Below are positions 52,301 through 60,265 of a stretch of 64,000 nt of DNA, one piece after another. The notes below the pieces were generated by a model. That model was not told where the DNA came from. It did no database searches and saw only the letters and a program-made list of their open reading frames with translations. Made by a program: the position numbers and the translations under genes. This DNA comes from Amaranthus tricolor (taxonomy: Eukaryota > Streptophyta > Magnoliopsida > Caryophyllales > Amaranthaceae). The stretch is taken from the NCBI RefSeq assembly GCF_026212465.1, contig NC_080052.1, positions 30,468,326-30,532,325 of the forward strand, written 5' to 3'. Within the stretch, counting starts at the first letter, position 1; every line of letters begins with the position of its first letter.

Positions 52301-54245
52301 AGAGCTGGCATGTCTAATTGTAGTTCTTGCAAGACACCTGTTGACACAAAACCCAAACTTAGTGCCTCTACAGACTCTCCTTTTGTGGATCCTACTAAGT
52401 ATCGTAGTCTTGCAGGCGCTTTACAATATCTTACTTTCACCAGACCTGACATTTCATATGCAGTTCAGCAGGTTTGTCTTCACATGCATAATCCTAGGGT
52501 TGAACATATGAATGCTCTGAAACGTATTTTGCGTTACTTACAAGGCACTCTATCCTTTGGTCTACACTTATATCCATCCTCATTTCATACCCTCATATCT
52601 TATTCTGATGCTGATTGGGGTGGGTGTCCAGATACTAGAAGATCAACATCCGGTTATTGTGTATTTCTTGGAGATAATTTAGTTTCTTGGTCGTCAAAAA
52701 GACAACCCACGTTGTCTCGTTCTAGTGCCGAAGCTGAATATCGTGGAGTAGCTAATGTGGTATCTGATTCTTGCTGGATAAGAAACTTGTTACTTGAATT
52801 ACATTGTCCTATACGGAAAGCTACCTTGGTCCATTGTGATAACGTGAGTGCTATTTACTTATCTGGAAATCCGGTACAACATCAACGCACCAAACACATT
52901 GAAATGGACATTCATTTTGTTCGTGAAAAAGTAGCCAAAGGTGAAGTACGAGTTCTTCATGTTCCTTCTCGATATCAAATTGCAGATATCTTCACAAAAG
53001 GTCTACCCCGTGTACTATTTGATGATTTCCGGTCCAGTCTGAGCATTCGAGAACCTCCTGCTACAACTGCGGGGGTGTGTTAGAATAAAAGAATAATATT
53101 CTATTTTGAATATTATCCTTATTTAGCTTAGCTTATTATATCAAGTAAATATTTTAGTACAATTCGATTCCATGATTATAGCAGAACAAATCTCATATAC
53201 ATGGAAGGAATAGGAGCAGAATCCGCCCACAATCAAGGGCTTTTGACTGTACAAATACAATTGATTATTCAATAGTCAGGCAAGGAACATTGCTAATTCT
53301 TACAGTTGGCCTTGCAAGCTTTGCCATCACCTAGGTGGGAATTCAAGTTAAATTAATGTATACACCTTTATTCTTGTACATAAAAATAAAGATGTTTTGA
53401 AGGTATTCTACACAAAGTACATAAGATCGACTTTTCTTGTAGTGGTTACATGTCTCCGGAATATGCAATGCAAGGAAGGTTTTCTGAAAAATCAGATGTG
53501 TTCAGTTTCGGAGTGCTGCTCTTGGAGATTGTAAGCTGTAGAAAGAACACATGTTTTAACGATGAAGACTCTTTGAGTCTCATTGGATATGTAAGCTACT
53601 TCTAGCTAGCTACATACTATTTCAAAATATTGAGTGTGTTTGACAAATGACTTTTTTGTTAGTTGTTCTGTTGACTTTTGATTTTTGCCTTTTCAGTTCG
53701 ATAAACAGCCAAATGTATTTGTTGGCTTTTAAACAAACTGAAAAATGCTTTTAAAGCCTAAATCAAAAGGCTACTATTTGTAGCTTTTTTTATTAGCTTT
53801 TTGGTCTACTTTTTCCCAATAAACAAGCAAAAATCAGACAACAGTCAACCCTCAATTGCCAACACCTCCATCGTATTTGTGGAGTACATACTACTAACAA
53901 TAATGTATTGTGAATGTTTTTTAGGCTTGGAAATTGCGAAATGAGGATGATATTCTTGCACTAATTGATCCAACCATAAACATTCCATGCTTCCAAGGAG
54001 AGATTTTGAGGTGCATTGAAGTAGGATTGTTGTGTGTTCAAGAATTTCCTGAAAAAAGGCCATCAATTTCAACAATCATTTCCATGCTTGATAGAGAAAT
54101 TACTGATCTTCCACAACCAGTGCAACCAGGATTTACATTAACCAAAGATTATTATTATCCCAAAAGACCTCTCCAAATCTGTGTCCAAGATCAATATTGT
54201 TCTGTCAATAATCTTACTCTCACATCCCACATTAGTGCTCGATAA
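40376..54245 (+). CDS. S-RLK gene 4: S-receptor-like kinase with a 10-kb intron
   Basis: Seven exons: 40376-41639, 42174-42284, 42383-42549, 42871-43081, 43176-43413, 53443-53590 and 53925-54245. The sum is 2460 nt in one frame (819 aa), all GT-AG. Signal peptide ([20 protein letters not shown]), lectin, SLG ([11 protein letters not shown]), PAN ([15 protein letters not shown]), transmembrane segment in exon 2, and kinase with GQGGFGPV, K526, HRD D623 and DFG D641. HRDLKVSN replaces the usual HRDLKASN. An overlapping ATG at 40371 is in another frame, so 40376 is the start. Intron 5 runs 43414-53442 because a tandem copia array is inserted in sense orientation. Without the array and one target duplication, intron 5 would be about 500 bp. 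The coding frame is fully preserved across it. Whether splicing still removes the intron efficiently cannot be judged here. Confidence 0.88.
43782..44008 (+). repeat. copia LTR 1
   Basis: 227 bp, from TGTTAGAATAAAAG to TAATTCTTACA. It matches LTR2 and LTR3 wherever compared and is preceded by the target duplication GTTGG. Confidence 0.95.
44082..45440 (+). CDS. copia gag-protease, unit 1
   Basis: 452 codons. The N-terminal two thirds are a copia gag ([40 protein letters not shown]), followed by a proline- and tryptophan-rich region ending GILGPRPQ. The aspartic protease motif DTGATSH is at about residues 378-384. No CCHC zinc knuckle is present; the region where one would sit is P- and W-rich. 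The frame stops shortly after VLHAPKLI because a run of seven As (45406-45412) puts the integrase and RT in another frame. It is the first of two identical copies. Confidence 0.88.
   Translation: MTPSPKFHPALTVTNVKSLIPIELDTETGMYHSWAALFKVLVRVHDVYEHIIPPTTAEAIAAYEKIKSDDLSLWKRLDAVVLQWIYGTISNNLLLAILLKDDSAQGAWSRLESMFQDNKASRATHLEEELSDINFENFSSIDAYCNHIKSLADRLAEVDAPIPNCRLVLKLTGGLPEAFSGTVDFIQNQEPLPTFESCRSRLKLAERTIKNRLAKEGKAGTVPQAALVTSTAGHQEPAGNRNISGGGHQKWKMENGHRFNTRNYRGKKPSPKFNPKWKHMPAQMQNAPSWQQHPWASWALWMSQWPVPPPCPYPSSPWASKNATANMGHKNSGSGILGPRPQAFSAISPANSYSPTDIEAAMQALSFSHTDGNYYMDTGATSHMTADPGILSPYFNSSIKNNNIVVGNGHSIPIVGHGSTTLPSPFPPFTLNNVLHAPKLIKKPYFRSSIHH
45445..48435 (+). CDS. copia integrase-RT-RNase H, unit 1
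   Basis: 996 codons from a nominal ATG at 45445; the real translation probably should enter from gag upstream. Domains in order: integrase HHCC zinc-binding (HNRLGHPG to CSSCSIGK, about 56-93), the integrase core with HSDLW, CDNGTEY and NGKAERH, reverse transcriptase (about 510-750) with YVDDIILT, and RNase H (about 840-985) with [25 protein letters not shown]. The stop TAG lies inside LTR2. No stop interrupts the frame. The gag-pol frame break, rather than decay of pol, is the visible lesion. Confidence 0.9.
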   Translation: MVSITFDPYGFSVNDLQTGITLLRCNSTGALYPLFSSSQANSPVNHTFTALSPELWHNRLGHPGTAVFKSLCNKNLIDCNKACKSYCSSCSIGKLSKLPFYDSVSHTIFPFDIIHSDLWTSPITSSSGHCYYVLFLDDYSKYLWTFPISKKSQVKHLFKSFFSLIHTQFERKIKTFQCDNGTEYINGTFKEFFDRHGMLFRLSCPHSSPQNGKAERHIKSINNIIRTLLAHASLPLSFWHHALEMATYLLNILPTKILGFKSPTQILYQCDPIYSEIRVFGCLCFPLFPSTTINKLQERSTPCVYLGPAKNHRGSKCYNMSNGKIIICRHVKFIETEFPFARNHKPNKQDYNFLDTNPILRHLPHQYTPHSSGTVNAETGPIPHDSASPNNAGSPTPGPIPSSPTAPPQQPSPPSPTLIQSGPVTSFNPQNTNSSTSANSSISSNSNSHIMTTRAKNGIYKPNTKFFHNLAAIHTPSISPIPKDPVSALRDPNWKNAMLDEFNALIKNKTWELVPRPKDVNVIRSMWIFRHKKNSDGSFEKHKARLVGNGKTQQQGIDCDETFSPVVKPATIRTVLSIALSKSWPIHQLDVKNAFLHGHLNETVYMHQPMGFRDKSRPDHVCLLKKSLYGLKQAPRAWYQRFADFVTTIGFSNSKSDHSLFIYRQQNDMAYILLYVDDIILTSSSDHLRQHFMTLLGTEFAMKDLGPLSYFLGIAVTRTNNSMFLSQKQYASDIISRAGMSNCSSCKTPVDTKPKLSASTDSPFVDPTKYRSLAGALQYLTFTRPDISYAVQQVCLHMHNPRVEHMNALKRILRYLQGTLSFGLHLYPSSFHTLISYSDADWGGCPDTRRSTSGYCVFLGDNLVSWSSKRQPTLSRSSAEAEYRGVANVVSDSCWIRNLLLELHCPIRKATLVHCDNVSAIYLSGNPVQHQRTKHIEMDIHFVREKVAKGEVRVLHVPSRYQIADIFTKGLPRVLFDDFRSSLSIREPPATTAGVC
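48430..48656 (+). repeat. copia LTR 2 (shared middle LTR)
   Basis: 227 bp. It serves as the 3' LTR of unit 1 and the 5' LTR of unit 2. It is followed directly by TGGTATCAGAT. No GTTGG target duplication adjoins it, so unit 2 did not insert independently here. Confidence 0.95.
48730..50088 (+). CDS. copia gag-protease, unit 2
   Basis: 452 codons with the same protein sequence as the gag-protease of unit 1, offset by 4648 bp. It has the same protease motif (DTGATSH) and the same frame break at a seven-A run. The shared lesion shows the break predates the doubling of the element or was copied with it. Confidence 0.88.
   Translation: MTPSPKFHPALTVTNVKSLIPIELDTETGMYHSWAALFKVLVRVHDVYEHIIPPTTAEAIAAYEKIKSDDLSLWKRLDAVVLQWIYGTISNNLLLAILLKDDSAQGAWSRLESMFQDNKASRATHLEEELSDINFENFSSIDAYCNHIKSLADRLAEVDAPIPNCRLVLKLTGGLPEAFSGTVDFIQNQEPLPTFESCRSRLKLAERTIKNRLAKEGKAGTVPQAALVTSTAGHQEPAGNRNISGGGHQKWKMENGHRFNTRNYRGKKPSPKFNPKWKHMPAQMQNAPSWQQHPWASWALWMSQWPVPPPCPYPSSPWASKNATANMGHKNSGSGILGPRPQAFSAISPANSYSPTDIEAAMQALSFSHTDGNYYMDTGATSHMTADPGILSPYFNSSIKNNNIVVGNGHSIPIVGHGSTTLPSPFPPFTLNNVLHAPKLIKKPYFRSSIHH
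50093..53083 (+). CDS. copia integrase-RT-RNase H, unit 2
   Basis: 996 codons with the same protein sequence as unit 1 pol. Integrase, RT (YVDDIILT) and RNase H motifs are all intact. The final TAG lies in LTR3. As in unit 1 the frame is displaced from gag. Confidence 0.9.
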   Translation: MVSITFDPYGFSVNDLQTGITLLRCNSTGALYPLFSSSQANSPVNHTFTALSPELWHNRLGHPGTAVFKSLCNKNLIDCNKACKSYCSSCSIGKLSKLPFYDSVSHTIFPFDIIHSDLWTSPITSSSGHCYYVLFLDDYSKYLWTFPISKKSQVKHLFKSFFSLIHTQFERKIKTFQCDNGTEYINGTFKEFFDRHGMLFRLSCPHSSPQNGKAERHIKSINNIIRTLLAHASLPLSFWHHALEMATYLLNILPTKILGFKSPTQILYQCDPIYSEIRVFGCLCFPLFPSTTINKLQERSTPCVYLGPAKNHRGSKCYNMSNGKIIICRHVKFIETEFPFARNHKPNKQDYNFLDTNPILRHLPHQYTPHSSGTVNAETGPIPHDSASPNNAGSPTPGPIPSSPTAPPQQPSPPSPTLIQSGPVTSFNPQNTNSSTSANSSISSNSNSHIMTTRAKNGIYKPNTKFFHNLAAIHTPSISPIPKDPVSALRDPNWKNAMLDEFNALIKNKTWELVPRPKDVNVIRSMWIFRHKKNSDGSFEKHKARLVGNGKTQQQGIDCDETFSPVVKPATIRTVLSIALSKSWPIHQLDVKNAFLHGHLNETVYMHQPMGFRDKSRPDHVCLLKKSLYGLKQAPRAWYQRFADFVTTIGFSNSKSDHSLFIYRQQNDMAYILLYVDDIILTSSSDHLRQHFMTLLGTEFAMKDLGPLSYFLGIAVTRTNNSMFLSQKQYASDIISRAGMSNCSSCKTPVDTKPKLSASTDSPFVDPTKYRSLAGALQYLTFTRPDISYAVQQVCLHMHNPRVEHMNALKRILRYLQGTLSFGLHLYPSSFHTLISYSDADWGGCPDTRRSTSGYCVFLGDNLVSWSSKRQPTLSRSSAEAEYRGVANVVSDSCWIRNLLLELHCPIRKATLVHCDNVSAIYLSGNPVQHQRTKHIEMDIHFVREKVAKGEVRVLHVPSRYQIADIFTKGLPRVLFDDFRSSLSIREPPATTAGVC
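53078..53304 (+). repeat. copia LTR 3
   Basis: 227 bp, matching LTR1 and LTR2 wherever compared, ending TTACA. It is followed by the target duplication GTTGG at 53305-53309, which matches the copy before LTR1. Confidence 0.95.
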
Positions 54246-55607
54246 CGATGATATCGCAATTCATTATAAACAGTGGCGGATCTTCACTTTGACCGGTCAA
54301 AGCCAGGTCTCCGATAATTCTTTTCCGGTGCTTAAAATTCTTACTTGACCTCAGAATATTTATATACAACTAATAATTCAATTTTAATTTTTATTAAGTT
54401 GATCACCCTATAAAAATTTAATACTAGTCATTAAGCTAAATATAGGTAGCAACTCGTGTAGTTTTCATTACATTTTATCATTTAAGATTGAAATTCAAAT
54501 CGTGAAATTATAATTATTTTTGTACATAAAACAAAAACTTATTTTGGGTTATTTTGGGTCTCCCATAGGCCATATAGGAAAATTGGGGCTCAATCTCTAT
54601 ACAAAATTCAATATTTTTATCTTTAATAGATAGAACCCAACAAAGACAAGAAAAATATATTCAATAAAACGAAATCCTCATAATTAGGTAGTAAGAAATT
54701 ATAATTTATCATTATATATAATCATGATTATTTGGATCGAGTCTTTCATACGTGTAAGAAAGGAAAATTGTTCTCAATTGTTGACGTTGAAGCATAACAT
54801 CTTAAAGCGTTATTTTCTAGGCCTTAATTTTAATTCACCAAATCACTTTAGTTTAGCAATAATTAAATTTGTTTAGTCAAACTCAATATTTTTACACTCA
54901 GATATTAGTTTGAGGGAAAGGATTAGCTAGTGTAGTGGTTGACTATTAGATTTTTTTGGTTGACTTTTTAGCTTAAGTTGGCCAAACAATTTAAAAATAG
55001 TTTGATAAGTGATATTTAACCTATTCTTTCTCTAATGAACAACAACTAAAAAAATAATTATATTATCAAATATTTTAATAATTGCTAGTTTTTCAGTCAA
55101 TATTTTCAGCTAATTAAATCAGCTATATACTTCAGTCAAATAGGCCAAATATGTCTTTTCATGGGAGATTACTTTTCAATTCTTTTGAACCATTAGGAGT
55201 TGAGTCGAGACATAGATGATAGACTTCCCTAAAAAATACTCTATAAGAGTTGATATGTGTAACAACTCCCTGAAGAATAATACACCTAACCAGGCCAAAT
55301 TCAACCCAATAGGTCATTCTCACATTACCTTTTTCAAATGAGACAGTTATTTTGTACGTATTTTGATATTTATAATTATTTATCAATAATTTTTTGCATT
55401 GTATTACCTTCATTTTAAAATACTTATAATTGATTATGATATAGTTGATGGAGAAATATCATTATCAATGACAAGTATAATGAAAAAAAGAAGTATATGA
55501 AAAAGTCGATCCCCAAATAGAGATTTATGTCCAATATTTTGTCTAATCACTCCAAATTAATAATATAATCTAAACTAAATATTCAACATCTTAATAAATT
55601 TGTTATT
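54246..55607. other. intergenic sequence after gene 4
   Basis: Begins with CAGTGGCGGATC near 54271, which resembles the end of some plant DNA transposons, but no partner terminus was found. The remainder is AT-rich without a recognisable gene. Confidence 0.35.
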
Positions 55608-55850
55608 TCCTCCGTTTAAATTACTTGTAATATTGGAAATTATGCACTATTTATACATCACTCTTAATTTATGATTAATTTTTAATCTATAAGTTAAAGT
55701 ATAGTCAACCAAGATCTTGTTTGATTTGTCTCAAAGCAAAAATTGAATATCAAAATTTTATAATTTTTTATAATACATAATTAGAGATATTAAAGATTGA
55801 AATAGCGCATTAAATTGCAAAAAAAAAATATTACAAGTAATTCGAAAAAT
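55608..55850. mobile_element. MITE-like element
   Basis: The left end CTCCGTTTAAATTACTTG and the right inner arm AATATTACAAGTAATTCG pair over ATTACTTGTAATATT. The CTCCGT start and size fit Stowaway-type MITEs. The right end is diverged. Confidence 0.45.
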
Positions 55851-55898
55851 ATATGTTATGTTTAAAATTTTGGACTTGAGAGTTCTATAGATAAAGAA

Positions 55899-56070
55899 AA
55901 TATTCAATACTCCTAATATCTTGTGAATGAATAAGTTATGAACAAAAATAGAAAAATATTCAATACTCCTAATACTTTGTGCATGAACAAGTTATGAACA
56001 AAAATAGAAAATTTTCAATACTCCTAATATTTTTGATAGAGTAAGTAATGAACCAAAATAGAAAATATAA
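55899..56070. repeat. about 56-bp tandem repeat, three units
   Basis: Units begin near 55899, 55955 and 56010 with ATTCAATACTCCTAATA and end with GAACAAAAATAGAAAA. The third unit is more diverged. Non-coding. Confidence 0.65.
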
Positions 56071-56305
56071 TATATTTTAATAGAAGTACAAATTAGATGA
56101 TAAATCTTAATTCAATATAACTAAAATTTAAAATAATTTAATATTTATCATCTCAAAAAAAATTAATTTATATAATATTTTTTAAAACCACTAATTAAAA
56201 TTGAATCATATAACACATTAAATTATGGAACGTACATTAGAGATTCTATGATTTTTTAAATGGATAGTGTCGAGTTTAATTGGATTTTTTATTTCTTTTG
56301 TCCTA

Positions 56306-56712
56306 GGGTGTGTTTGGTAGTAGTAGTAATTAGAGGATGAGAATGAGATTAAAAATCCCAAAATATGGATATCCTATGCTTATTTAATGATATTGAGATT
56401 AAACTAAGTTTAGGTTTGGGATAGAATCATGGCGAATTCCCGTCAAATTATTACCAAGGGATGGTATTAGATGTGCGGGAATTAGGTTTAAAATGTTACA
56501 AGATATTTATATTCTTATAATTGATAAATTTTACAAACCAAATAAGAGATGTTTCAATTCTCAAATTATTTTTTGATAGAGAAAATTGATAAATTTTATT
56601 TTATTCTCAATTTTATTCCTATTCACTAAACAAAGGATATTACAATTTAACAATCAATTTTCAATTTCAATCCGTTATTCTTGATTTCTCTTTCGCAGGT
56701 ACCAAACACCCA
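56306..56712. mobile_element. MITE with GGTGTGTTTGGT termini
   Basis: GGTGTGTTTGGTA at the left and TACCAAACACCCA at the right are inverted copies. The element is about 405 bp, has no coding frame, and fits Tourist/Harbinger- or hAT-type MITEs. The target duplication is unclear. It abuts the MULE-like element on its right. Confidence 0.6.
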
Positions 56713-57418
56713 CTAATTTTAGAAAGGGCATTATTAAACTTTGCCACCCTTTCATTTTATCGTCACCCTTTATATGAATTTTTAAAATTGTCCCTGCATG
56801 ATTTTCGAACTCAAAAACTCTAACATCTCTCTAAAAACTCTCTGAAAACAATCTCTAAACTAAAACAAGCTAAAACTTGAAATTGAATCACAATGGCGAA
56901 CCAAAATGAGCATGATTACGATTCGGTAAGTAATTTAATCGATTCGAATTTTTTCAACAAGATAAAAAATAAAAAAGGAAGAACACCAGTCTGGCGCGAC
57001 TCCTCCCGTTTTTTTAATTTTTTTTTTGAATTTTATTTCTCTTATTTATTTAAATAATTTTTTATTTTATTATTATCTGATATATGTTGTATTAAATTAT
57101 TTTATTTTATAATTTATATATATTATATTTACCTAAAATTATTATTTATTTAATATTTTGTATTGTTATTGTTAATTTATTTGAATCTTAATTATTAAAC
57201 TAAATTATTATTTATTTAATATTTAATATATTTATTTTTTAATTATTAAACCTAATTATTATTTATTTTAAATTTTTATTATTAATGTATATTTATTTCA
57301 CATTTTATTAACTTAATGTATGTTTTATTTTATATTTTAAAGTAAAGTAATATTTATATTGATTATTATAATTTACGTACTATTTATTAATGTTTGAAAA
57401 ATTATTTTACATTTGCAG

Positions 57419-57845
57419 GACTTTGAAAACTTAGGGAACAATTTAGATTATTCCGATAGATTTGTTACAAATAGAAATTTTGATTCTGTAGATGAATGAC
57501 ATGCTTGAGCCGATGAAATTGCAATAAGAATTGGTTTTTAATTTACATGTGCTTCATATAAACAAAAAGAAGGACGTTCTAGAGTTAATTTGTACTTAAA
57601 ATGTCACCACTATGGTAATATTAGGGATGATTTCATAACCTAGATAATGTTGTTCGACCTGGTTCTAAAAGTAGAACATGTGGGTGTAAATTTATGATTG
57701 TAGGAATTAGTTTTAAACCAGGGGAAAGACTTTGGACGGTGAGGGTGTGTCCAAGTGAAAAAGAAAGATATAATCATCTGTTCTTAGTGTACAGAGATGA
57801 TCATGTAAGGGCAAATAGGTTGACTGTAGATTTAATTAACTATTA
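57419..57845 (+). pseudogene. FAR1/MULE N-terminal DNA-binding domain remnant
   Basis: In mixed frames the order C-x-K-C (LYLKCHHYGN), SRTCGCKF, W-x-VRVCPSE, YNHLFLVYRDDH follows the FAR1-type WRKY-GCM1-like zinc-finger layout (two Cys, then NH/HxH). A TGA at about 57497 and a further stop before DNVVRPGSKS interrupt it. There is no downstream transposase. Confidence 0.55.
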
Positions 57846-58153
57846 ATGATAAATTAAAATAATAAAATATTACGTTAAGTTAATTACATAAATAACAAAT
57901 AATAATTGATTAAAATATTAATTCATGATTGGAAACGATTACTTAATTAACATTAATGAATTCTCGGCACTAAAAAGAATATAAAATTAATTTAATTACA
58001 TTAATAATATAAATTTAATAAACATTTAATAATATAAATTATTAGCAAATAATATAATTCATACATATAAACTAATAAACATTTAAAAATAATAATTACT
58101 AAATTAATAAGTTAAATTACTAAACATTTAATTAATATATTATATTAGTTAAT

Positions 58154-58245
58154 AATTATTAATTTAATATTATTATTATTATTATAATTAATTTTCAATA
58201 ATAATAATAATAATAATAATAATATTAAATTAATTATTATTAACA
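58154..58245. repeat. ATT/TAA microsatellite in inverted arrangement
   Basis: (ATT)n near 58170 and (AATAAT)n near 58200-58225 face each other with TTAATTTAATA-like arms outside, so the whole can fold back on itself. Confidence 0.65.
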
Positions 58246-58320
58246 ATATAATTTATTAACATAAATATTAATTAATAACATATAAAAGGCAAAAATTCAA
58301 GAAAAAAAAAAATAATAATG

Positions 58321-58461
58321 CAGTTGCGTGCGACCCAATCGCAGTGGAGTCGCACAAAACGCGCGACTGGACCGCGGCCTAGTCGTGCATTTTACGCGAC
58401 TGAGCCGCGGTCCAGTCGCGTGTTTTGTGCGACTCCACCGCAATTGGGTCGCGCATGACTG
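58321..58461. repeat. GC-rich hairpin with 58-bp arms
   Basis: Arms 58321-58378 and 58404-58461 are inverted copies with about six mismatches, around a 25-base loop. Motifs GAGTCGCACAAAAC and CGACTGGACCGCGGC appear in both arms. Composition is strongly GC-rich in a surround of A and T. It lies inside the MULE-like element. A related GGCGCGACTCC lies near 56990. Confidence 0.85.
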
Positions 58462-58751
58462 CCTCCTTCTTAACTTTTTTTAAAATTTTGGAATAAGATT
58501 AGATAGAAATTACCTTAAAATATTGCACAAATTTTAAGTTTTAATTTAGTGTTTTTAGGGTGATAAAAGTACTATTGAGTGAGATTGAAATGTTTTATAC
58601 AAACTTTAAGCTTAGGGACATTTTCATCATTTTATTAAAATAGGGGTGACCATAAAATAAAAAAGATAAAAATAGCGAATTTTAAGGATCGGGGAAGAGC
58701 CTTTCTTCGAGTTTATCCGTACACCATTACAAACAACGGCCAACCACGTCC

Positions 58752-58777
58752 ATGGCTGGTGTCTCTTCTTCAGCAAG
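58752..58777 (+). other. possible first exon of an unidentified gene
   Basis: ATGGCTGGTGTCTCTTCTTC opens a short frame (MAGVSSSA) that meets a GTACGT donor at 58778, preceded by a leader-like sequence. No second exon of a recognisable gene was found downstream, so it may be a lost or chance exon. Confidence 0.25.
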
Positions 58778-59141
58778 GTACGTTTGATCACATTTTAGTA
58801 TTCACAACTTTAATTACATCAGTTTATTGAGTTTCAATTGATTGTTGAATACCCAATTTCTGGTTTGAAGTCGTTGTTGACTGTCTTCCAATTCTGGTTT
58901 AGCTTTCTGCATCTATCTCTCATTTTATGCGTTTGTTTTCAATTTTCTTTATTGGTGTTTGCACGTTGCTACATTGTTGTAAACTTGTAATCCAATGTAA
59001 TTTGATACTGATCTTGTATTAGGATATACGGAGGGAATTGTGTGTATAGCAGATTGACTAGTAATTGAAGAAATTCAGGATGATTTTTCTTTTGTTGTCG
59101 CTACGCTGGAGATGGATTTTGGCAAGATGGATTTCCTCTTT

Positions 59142-59525
59142 AGAAAATTGGGTAACGATTTGGGATTAATGAGGTTCTTTCAACAATTCAATTGGATTTG
59201 GTTCAAAACTGAAGATAATAGGGCTGTATTCTGGGTTGGTTACTAGTTATTTCTGTAAAATGTAGTGGAAATGGGTTTATATTAAACCCTTCAGTCTATG
59301 ATTTGGGTTTTTCTTAGAAGATGGGGTAGTATGTGGGAATGATGCGGTTATTTCGTTATTTAATTGGATTTGCTCCAAAATTGAAGATAATAAGGGTGTA
59401 TTTTGGGGTTGTTAATGCTGTAGACGTCAGTGGAAATTGATTTTTTTGGCTAAACTCTTCAGCTTATGACTGGAGTTGTTATTAGAAAATGGGGGTATAA
59501 TGTTGGATTGATGAGGTTATTTGCA
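59142..59525. repeat. about 170-bp tandem duplication
   Basis: Units start at 59142, 59316 and 59484 (partial) with AGAAAATTGGG-like sequence. Each full unit continues with AATTGGATTTG, ATTGAAGATAATA-like and AAACYCTTCAG phrases. Non-coding. Confidence 0.65.
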
Positions 59526-59828
59526 AATTTTTTGGATCTTTTATTATTGAACTTGTGCTCTTTATTTGAAAAACTTTATTGATTGGCTATGCACTACAGT
59601 ATAAGAATTGGGCATTTAGACTAGAATGTCTGAATTAGTTCCCTGTTCATTTGAAGTTGAAGGACACATACTCACATGTACTTTATAGGAGGGAAATGAG
59701 GAAACTAAGATTGACCTGAAATTGAAGAATGGAGCACAAATATATCACATGATTAAATTTGGGTTAACTCATAACTGTATTTATATATTATAACTTTGAA
59801 ATTTTCTGAGAATTGAGATGCACTGGTT

Positions 59829-60265
59829 ATCGGTTACATGTCTTGGGAATTTGCTGCAGACATTCGTTCCAAGAATAATCAGATGCGTAGAGCTTCAGAG
59901 TGCTTCTCTGGTTGATTTTAAGTGGTCGAAAGCATGCTAGTTTCAAAGATGACGAGTCCTTGAGCCTTGTTTCGTGAGCTATGTTTAGCGACTGTTCTAG
60001 AATTGTACACTCCCTTAGTCCCTTATGTATCTTTTTGGTAGGAAACTTGTAAGTAGCTGACAGTATAAACCCTTTTAAGCCTGAAAACTTCAGATTGAGG
60101 CTGTCACGTATTGATCCAGGCTCCAAGCGGGAGACTGTGAGGTGCATTGAATTTGGGTTGTGTGATCAGAATATTCTGAACCAAAGCCATCATTTTCAAC
60201 CATTTCCACCATGCATAATTGTGAAATCATATATTATCCAGTACAACTAGAGTAACCTGTTTTCT
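59829..60265 (+). pseudogene. decayed S-RLK exon 6 and 7 remnant
   Basis: GGTTACATGTCTTGGGAATT (GYMSWEF for GYMSPEY) starts an exon-6-like stretch that reaches AAGCATGCTAGTTTCAAAGA (KHASFKDDESLSL) in another frame. An exon-7-like stretch near 60105-60210 contains IDPGSKRE and RCIEFGL. Stops and frameshifts abound. No ectodomain or upstream kinase exons are seen. It shows that the array once had a further member between genes 4 and 5. Confidence 0.65.

Larger units (their letters stand above)
43782..53304 (+). mobile_element. tandem Ty1/copia array: LTR-internal-LTR-internal-LTR
   Basis: Three 227-bp LTRs (43782-44008, 48430-48656, 53078-53304) bracket two internal regions. The repeat period is exactly 4648 bp. 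GTTGG flanks the whole array (43777-43781 and 53305-53309) and not the individual units, so it occupies one insertion site. A primer-binding site, TGGTATCAGAT (initiator-tRNA-Met type), follows LTR1 and LTR2. A purine-rich TGCGGGGGTG precedes LTR2 and LTR3. The protein order gag-protease-integrase-RT-RNase H defines Ty1/copia. Short LTRs and the GILGPRPQ gag tail suggest the Ale/Retrofit lineage (inference). The two units look identical wherever I compared them. Confidence 0.95.
56720..58685 (+). mobile_element. MULE-like deletion derivative with FAR1-type DNA-binding fragment
   Basis: Diverged inverted termini are visible: ATTTTATCGTCACCC with AAAATTGTCCCT at the left pairs with the reverse complement of ATTTTGGTCACCCC-like and AAAATGTCCCT sequence at the right (about 58600-58680). 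Inside, a short exon MANQNEHDYDS (56893-56925) ends at a GTAAGT donor. After a TTTGCAG acceptor at 57418, a frame reads DFENLGNNLDYSDR and then, past stops and a frameshift, a FAR1/MULE N-terminal domain: GFQFTCASYKQKEGRS, CGCKFMIVG, CPSEKERYNHLF. The DDE transposase domain is absent, so the element is non-autonomous. Confidence 0.55.

Noticed and set aside
54271..54600. Complete hAT- or CACTA-type transposon starting CAGTGGCGGATC
   Set aside because: Only a possible left terminus was seen. No inverted partner or target duplication could be found.
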